Shown piece after piece: positions 59,417-64,000 of a stretch of DNA of 64,000 nt. The first letter of the stretch is position 1. Every line of letters begins with the position of its first letter. The notes under the pieces were generated by a model. That model had not been told where the DNA came from, did no database searches, and saw nothing but the letters and a program-made list of their open reading frames with translations. The DNA is from Eucommia ulmoides (taxonomy: Eukaryota; Streptophyta; Magnoliopsida; Garryales; Eucommiaceae), in the NCBI GenBank assembly GCA_016647705.1, contig CM028335.1, forward strand, positions 41,481,026 through 41,545,025, given 5' to 3'. The position numbers and the translations under genes were made by a program.

Positions 59417-60957
59417 TCTGCTATTAGAAGTAAAGTAAATATATTGATACGACTCAGTCCTAGGGAAGAAAGTGTGCAAAAGTTCATTTTCAATCCCAAA
59501 CTGAATCAATGGTACACTACGGTCTTCATATTTGAACGGGTTGTTAAATCATCATATATGTTGGTTTTTTGTAACTTACATTGGTGTTCTGTCGTCTATT
59601 ATAGCGAAACATTGTGTGATATTGTAAGTGTTGGTTCTACTTGGTCGGATCTTGCAACACTTGCACCAAGAGCATGGATCTGTGGAGAGGTAAGTCTTTT
59701 ATCATGGACCGTTGTCCTTAATATTATGGCACCAATGTCGTTAGCATTGATTTGATTGATGATATCAATGTAGGTGATTAATTACGTTGCTGTAAAGCTC
59801 ACATATGACCAAAAGGTTAGACACCATCCTGATCTCAATTGGCTGTATTGGTATTTTCCCACATATGTCGTGGTAAGCTTATGAACATCACTCTTAGTTG
59901 GATATTTTTTCAAATGAGTACCTTAGAAAGTGAATGAATTTTTATACGTATTTATATATTTTTTTGGTAATGTTTGCATTACAGACAAAGATGCTAACAT
60001 CGGGTAACCCCAATGTGAAGTCTATGGCTAGTGCTTGGATGAGAGAACATCATTACACCGATGATTTTGATGCTTGTCGTATGGTATGACACAATAAACC
60101 CCAGACACATACTTTTTTGGTGACTTGTTTTGTGAGTTTAATTTAATGATATCAATATCCATTACTTGTTAGATATATTTGCCTATTAATGTGGATCAAG
60201 CACATTGGTTTCCAGTGATTGTGTATTTTGTTGAATCGAAAGTCTTAGTTCTTGATTCGTCGGTGTGCCAAAGAACATCCAATGCCTACGAAGATAGGGC
60301 TAGACATTTGGTAAGAAACTGACATGATTTTAATCTGTGCTTTTAGTTTCAAAGCAGTATGTTGATCACTTTGTTGATGTTTGTCGCGTCATACATGTAT
60401 GTGGGTGAAATACCTCCATGAGATGTGTGTAGAACATTTCGGTACAAAGATATACAACTTCGACATGGGGAGTTTCCCAATAGAAGTTGCAAATTGGGTA
60501 CCATAGTAGCTAAACACGTAATCATTCAACAATTCACTAGAACGAACTAGTATTCCTAACTTTCGTATATATATATAAAACTTGTTTTATACTTGTTTCA
60601 GATTTGATTGTGGAATGTACGTAATCAAATTGATGCAAGTCGAGGTACTGTATTAAGGAATGGATTTGAAAGTAGGCAGGCTACATGGTCATTTTCCCTC
60701 TAACCTTGCTTGTCCTTTTTGTTCTTCGTTAGACACACAATGAATACGTCACTAAACATGTTCTCAATTTACTTTCTGTTTCAGTTCGACTCCAATGTTT
60801 CTAGGGTTCAACTTGCATTGGATTTGGTCATATCCACCAGGAATTTAATCTGGGATCACGTGTTGCGAACCGTCAGCACTCTAAAAGATTGCGGGACCAT
60901 GCGATGCCTCTATATTGACTGGAGTTCGGTTGGGACTGTCGGGGCATTCTCGAGCTG
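59417..60957 (+). pseudogene. Ulp1 (peptidase C48) catalytic domain
   Basis: Exons visible by splice sites and similarity: 59417 to about 59511; an exon with STWSDLATLAPRAWICGE ending 59690; VINYVAVKLTYDQKVRHHPD; TKMLTSGNPNVKSMASAWMR; IYLPINVDQAHWFPVIVYF; MCVEHFGTKIYNFDMGSF; FDCGMYVIKLMQVE; and FDSNVSRVQLALDLVISTRN. The catalytic His codon is 60203-60205 (AHW), Asp 60254-60256 (VLVLDSS) and Cys 60609-60611 (DCG). Just before the Cys, where an oxyanion-hole Gln is expected, two successive TAG codons occur (60504-60509). Ulp1-type enzymes remove SUMO; plant transposon-linked relatives have unknown roles. With the frame break upstream this copy is a pseudogene. Confidence 0.8.
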
Positions 60958-60958
60958 A

Positions 60959-61193
60959 ACGACCTTGCTTTTGACACCGATAACATGTGTCTTTGCTCAT
61001 TCGATGGGAGGATGAAAAATTATCATGCCCAACCGCCGATCAGTTCTGGTCCTAAGAGTGTGGGATTCACGTTACCCTAAAAATAGAGCCAACAGTCTCG
61101 AGATCATAATCGATCTGCAATCGGGCAAGATTTTTTTTTTTTTTTATCTAATCGAGTGAGCAAAGACACATGTTTCCTATGTCAAAAGCTAGA
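60959..61193. repeat. inverted repeat pair (fold-back)
   Basis: A 38-bp arm at 60967-61004 (CTTTTGACACCGATAACATG...) and its reverse complement at 61147-61184 match with about five differences, and weaker similarity extends outwards. The 140-bp spacer holds a T-run. It directly follows the last Ulp1 exon and might be a small MITE or a transcript hairpin. Confidence 0.65.
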
Positions 61194-62613
61194 TCGCTGG
61201 GCCTAAGTCGCATGTTTCATACATCGAAATCAATGCCATTAAGTGGTGGTGTTCATGAAAGTAAAAGGTGAATATGTTTTATGATTATTTTATATTTGGT
61301 GAATATTTTTTTTGTTTGTTTTGTTACATTGTATTGGTGGATTTTTTTTTTTTTTTTTTTTTTTTTCGTTTTGTTTGGTTTGGTTTGATTTGGTTTGTTT
61401 TTGTTAACTTGTGTAACTTTTATTCAATCTTGTTTGTTGTTGTTTGTCCATACTGGTGTTCAGGTGTTTGCTGGTGCTGCTTATTCCTATTGTTTTTGTT
61501 CAAAACTTCTGTTGTTGTTATGGTTGCTGGGGTTAGTTGGTTTTCTCCTCGGATCAATGTAACAATTGTTTCTTCATTCTACTGGTGAGGTATTTGAGAG
61601 GTGGTATTTTGCTGTTTGTTGCTTTGTCTATGCTGCTGTTGTTGGGGTTGGATGTTCTTTTGTTTACTGTTGTTGTTTACTATTTGTCTTGGGGTTGTTG
61701 CTGGGTCTGATACAGATGGTTGGTCCTCTCCGGTGCTGTTCACTCAAAAAAAGATCAATTGTCAACTCTAATGAACACTTGTTTGCTGTTGTTGGCATTT
61801 TTTAGTTTTCCTCATATTGTTAGAGCTAATTATCTTTGATTGGATTGGTTATACTTCTAGCTATTACTTGTATATCTCTAGGGGTCTTTAATTCCCCTTA
61901 TACTACAATACACATTTAACCAAAAAAAAAACATTAACTTGTATTGGGTAGGTTGTTAACGTGTGTAAATTGTGTTAACAAGTTGTTAACTTCTAATGGG
62001 TAGGTCATGGGTAGACAAGTAACGTCTTATTGGGTTGTGTCAACCCGTTAGGTTCTTTGTTATTGTGTAATACGATAGATTTATCATGTTACATCGGCAC
62101 GATAATTTTTGTGTTGTGTTCGTTTTTAAGTTTTTTGATACTAACTTATCATGTCCTGCTTATGTTAGACCATGACATGACATGGCACGACACAAAATAT
62201 GGAAGGAACATGACATGAATGTCTTAAATTGTAATTGTTAGCGAAAGAAAATGAGAAAAAAAAATGCAAATGACTGAACTCTAAAATTACCAAGTTGTGA
62301 GCTTTATCAAATATAGTATACTATTACTCCATTTAACTGTTAGTTATTTTTTCAACCCATGATGAATAATAGAGTTATAAGGTTCAAATATGAGATGGAC
62401 ATTTTTGTTGAGACATGGTTTGATTACACTTTGCACCCCGCCATAAGAAAAAATTAATTACATTATCCACCCAAGGTAATTTCTATGCACTTCACCCCCA
62501 TCACCTTATTGGTTACTACATAATTACACTTTGCAAAGTATTGAACATCATTAACAAATTAACAAAACTTTGAGAATCCAAGAAAAAAATCATTCCTCAT
62601 CTGAAAAACTTAA
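61194..62613. other. no gene seen
   Basis: GT-rich low-complexity sequence (61365-61720) with a T-run (61342-61366), then a short A-tract (61921-61932) and AT-rich sequence. At 62455-62530 and 62620-62740 short repeats of the type attacayttycaccc recur. No protein similarity recognised. Confidence 0.5.
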
Positions 62614-63108
62614 ATGGATCAATTACAATTTCAACCCAAACTTTTAAACAAATCAAAGACCTTAATTACAATTTCCACCCAAAGAGTCATAAAGGCCTTA
62701 ATTACACTTTCCACTCGAACTCATAAAGAAATTACAGTCAAATTATTTCGAAGACGTTTTTGTCACTTCAACGTGCATAAATATTTTACTATAACTACGC
62801 TAATGCTGTCCGCTTTCGCATATGAAAAACCTAACAAAAATGCAATAAAGAAAAAAGTCCTAGGCCGAATATGGGTATGTGCTCGAGTTGTGCACAAAAA
62901 GATCGGGCTACAATTAGGCATTGGGTGCTGTACCTATCTACGGTTCCAATATGATTTGGAGGTAAAGAGGTTTTTGATTGTGAAATTTATTAGACACCAT
63001 AATCACGTTGTTGGGAAACATATCCCCTTTTTGCCGATGAAAGATACATTGCGGTTTTTGTGGGTAATTACCTTAACATTTATATTTAATTATTTTTGTT
63101 TTATTTGA
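62614..63108 (+). pseudogene. FAR1-type DNA-binding domain fragment
   Basis: Within a 164-codon open frame, residues 57-133 (62782-63012) look like the FAR1/FHY3 WRKY-GCM1-type zinc domain shared with Mutator-like transposases: EKPNKN...KVLGRIWVCAR, then GCCTYLRFQYDLEVKRFL and FIRHHNHVV. The Cys and HxH zinc ligands (C in WVCA, C of GCC, HNH) are present. No transposase core follows. It is probably a relic of a Mutator-like element or a FAR1-related gene; the N-terminal part of the frame looks non-genic. Confidence 0.6.
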
Positions 63109-63154
<46 letters not shown>

Positions 63155-63165
63155 TTTGTTTTATC
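63087..63165. repeat. (ATT)n microsatellite between short direct repeats
   Basis: About 40 bp of ATT repeats (63109-63148), flanked on both sides by taattatttttgttttat. Confidence 0.95.
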
Positions 63166-63169
63166 CAAA

Positions 63170-63351
63170 TGTCCCAGACTCCAACATTCAGTAAACGATT
63201 TTGATGTAAATGATAGCGTGCGTTTGGCCGACGGAACTGGTGACATTCAGCAAAATGATCCGAACCACGGGAACTTCTCTCATGAACGTACAGATGGTTC
63301 TCATGCAGTCATTCTTCCAGACAACCGCACTATTGATTTATTTAAATAGGT
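63170..63351 (+). other. unassigned exon-like open segment
   Basis: Open frame ending TAG at 63349-63351 with higher GC than its surroundings, encoding HSVNDFDVNDSVRLADGTGD and further HVILPDNRTIDLF-like residues. No homologue is recognised. It may be a terminal exon belonging to the FAR1-like fragment. The rest to 64000 is AT-rich with nothing seen. Confidence 0.3.
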
Positions 63352-64000
63352 ATTTGTAATCAGTGTAGCATATCTTTTGCAACCTACAATGTTTTGGACT
63401 TTTGGATGGGTTTATTGTGAATATAAAAATCCTTTATTATATTTTACTGTAATATTTATTTTGAATTGAAATGCGAATTTTTTTTTTTTTTTGCATATTT
63501 TTATTATATTATCTTATTTTTGAAGTGTATTATTTGTCCCTTCAATAGAATGAGAAAGTTCAAAAAATTAGGTCTCACTTGGTCAATTATATGGGGGGTA
63601 ATTATAATTTTGATGTAATAAAATAAATTTAATTTTGGACAAAGTGATCTCTAATTAATCTCAATTTCAAAAAATTCGGTATAACTTGGTGAATTAAAGT
63701 CACTATAATTTTTTATATGAAAAATAACAATAATGTTAATGTATTATACAACTTTTGAACTTCTGAAAAATTATTGTAATTGGTAAATTTATAAAGGAAA
63801 AACTTTAATTTCATGCACTATTAACCAAAAGCTCTAAATTTTAGTTCGATCACTGTATTAACTCTCTTCCTATGATGTTTTAATTTTATAATAAAATTAT
63901 AAGTAATTAAAAAATATATAAATATAAAAAATAAGTTTATTGATAAATTAAAATATAACTTAGAAAATTACTAATATCAAGAGATGGAGTTTTCTACTTC

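Noticed and set aside
59444-59755. 103-codon open frame in the Ulp1 region
   Set aside because: It reads through introns on both sides of the exon with STWSDLATLAPRAWICGE; only the exon part is homologous to the family.
48940-63351. One intact Mutator-like element spanning Ulp1 and FAR1 sequences
   Set aside because: I could not find terminal inverted repeats or a transposase core, so only the two domains are annotated and the link is kept as a hypothesis.

Overview
The window reads as nuclear DNA of a flowering plant, most likely a eudicot. It is AT-rich, has GT-AG introns, carries plant-type Ty3/gypsy and Ty1/copia retrotransposons with initiator-tRNA-Met primer sites, and has Tourist-like and hAT-like MITEs. 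Only two ordinary host genes are supported. One is the last coding exon of a TTC1/TPR1-type tetratricopeptide protein (8633-8748, +). The other is a complete 14-coding-exon AFG1/LACE1-type mitochondrial AAA ATPase (39623-46445, -) whose exon lengths sum to an uninterrupted 486 codons including the stop. From memory, the Arabidopsis homologues (At4g30480 and At4g30490) are neighbours, so the roughly 31 kb between them here looks like an ancestral gene pair pushed apart by nested retrotransposons.

Layout. 1-7340: gypsy element E1 (318-7169, -, target duplication CCTTG) sits inside what looks like the LTR of another gypsy element. 7341-9272: intron or intergenic sequence with the TTC1 exon. 9273-10272: a 1-kb TRIM-like element. 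10615-12712: a copia LTR fragment. 12961-16458: the end of a second copia family (3' LTR plus a ribonuclease H remnant), with a solo LTR (13251-14552) inside the LTR. 16459-29447: a minus-strand copia pile (degraded gag-pol, a same-family solo LTR of opposite orientation inside its 3' LTR, and two PBS/LTR junctions about 1.1 kb apart). 30331-37002: gypsy element E2 (+, target duplication CCTTA). 37003-39622: mostly unassigned, with a cluster of palindromic units. 39623-47820: the AFG1-like gene with at least four MITEs in its introns and a 146-bp intronic tandem duplication. 48940-60957: a Ulp1-type (peptidase C48) gene, now a pseudogene, with three tandem copies of a small exon-intron unit; gypsy element E3 (49016-56555, +, target duplication ATTTC) lies in the first of those introns and carries a 2.95-kb solo LTR itself. 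62782-63012: a FAR1-type DNA-binding domain fragment.

E1, E2 and E3 belong to one gypsy group. Their LTRs begin TGATG and end CATCA, the polyprotein tail is encoded inside the 3' LTR, and no separate chromodomain is seen. This fits the CRM (centromeric retrotransposon) clade, but that is inference. All gag-pol regions here carry stops, frameshifts or deletions. I found no defence island, CRISPR array or clearly new biochemical system. The most unusual material is the exon-repeat Ulp1 locus with its retroelement, the short palindromic or minisatellite arrays inside several unrelated LTRs, the shared altered primer site of E2 and E3, and the double-PBS copia junction.
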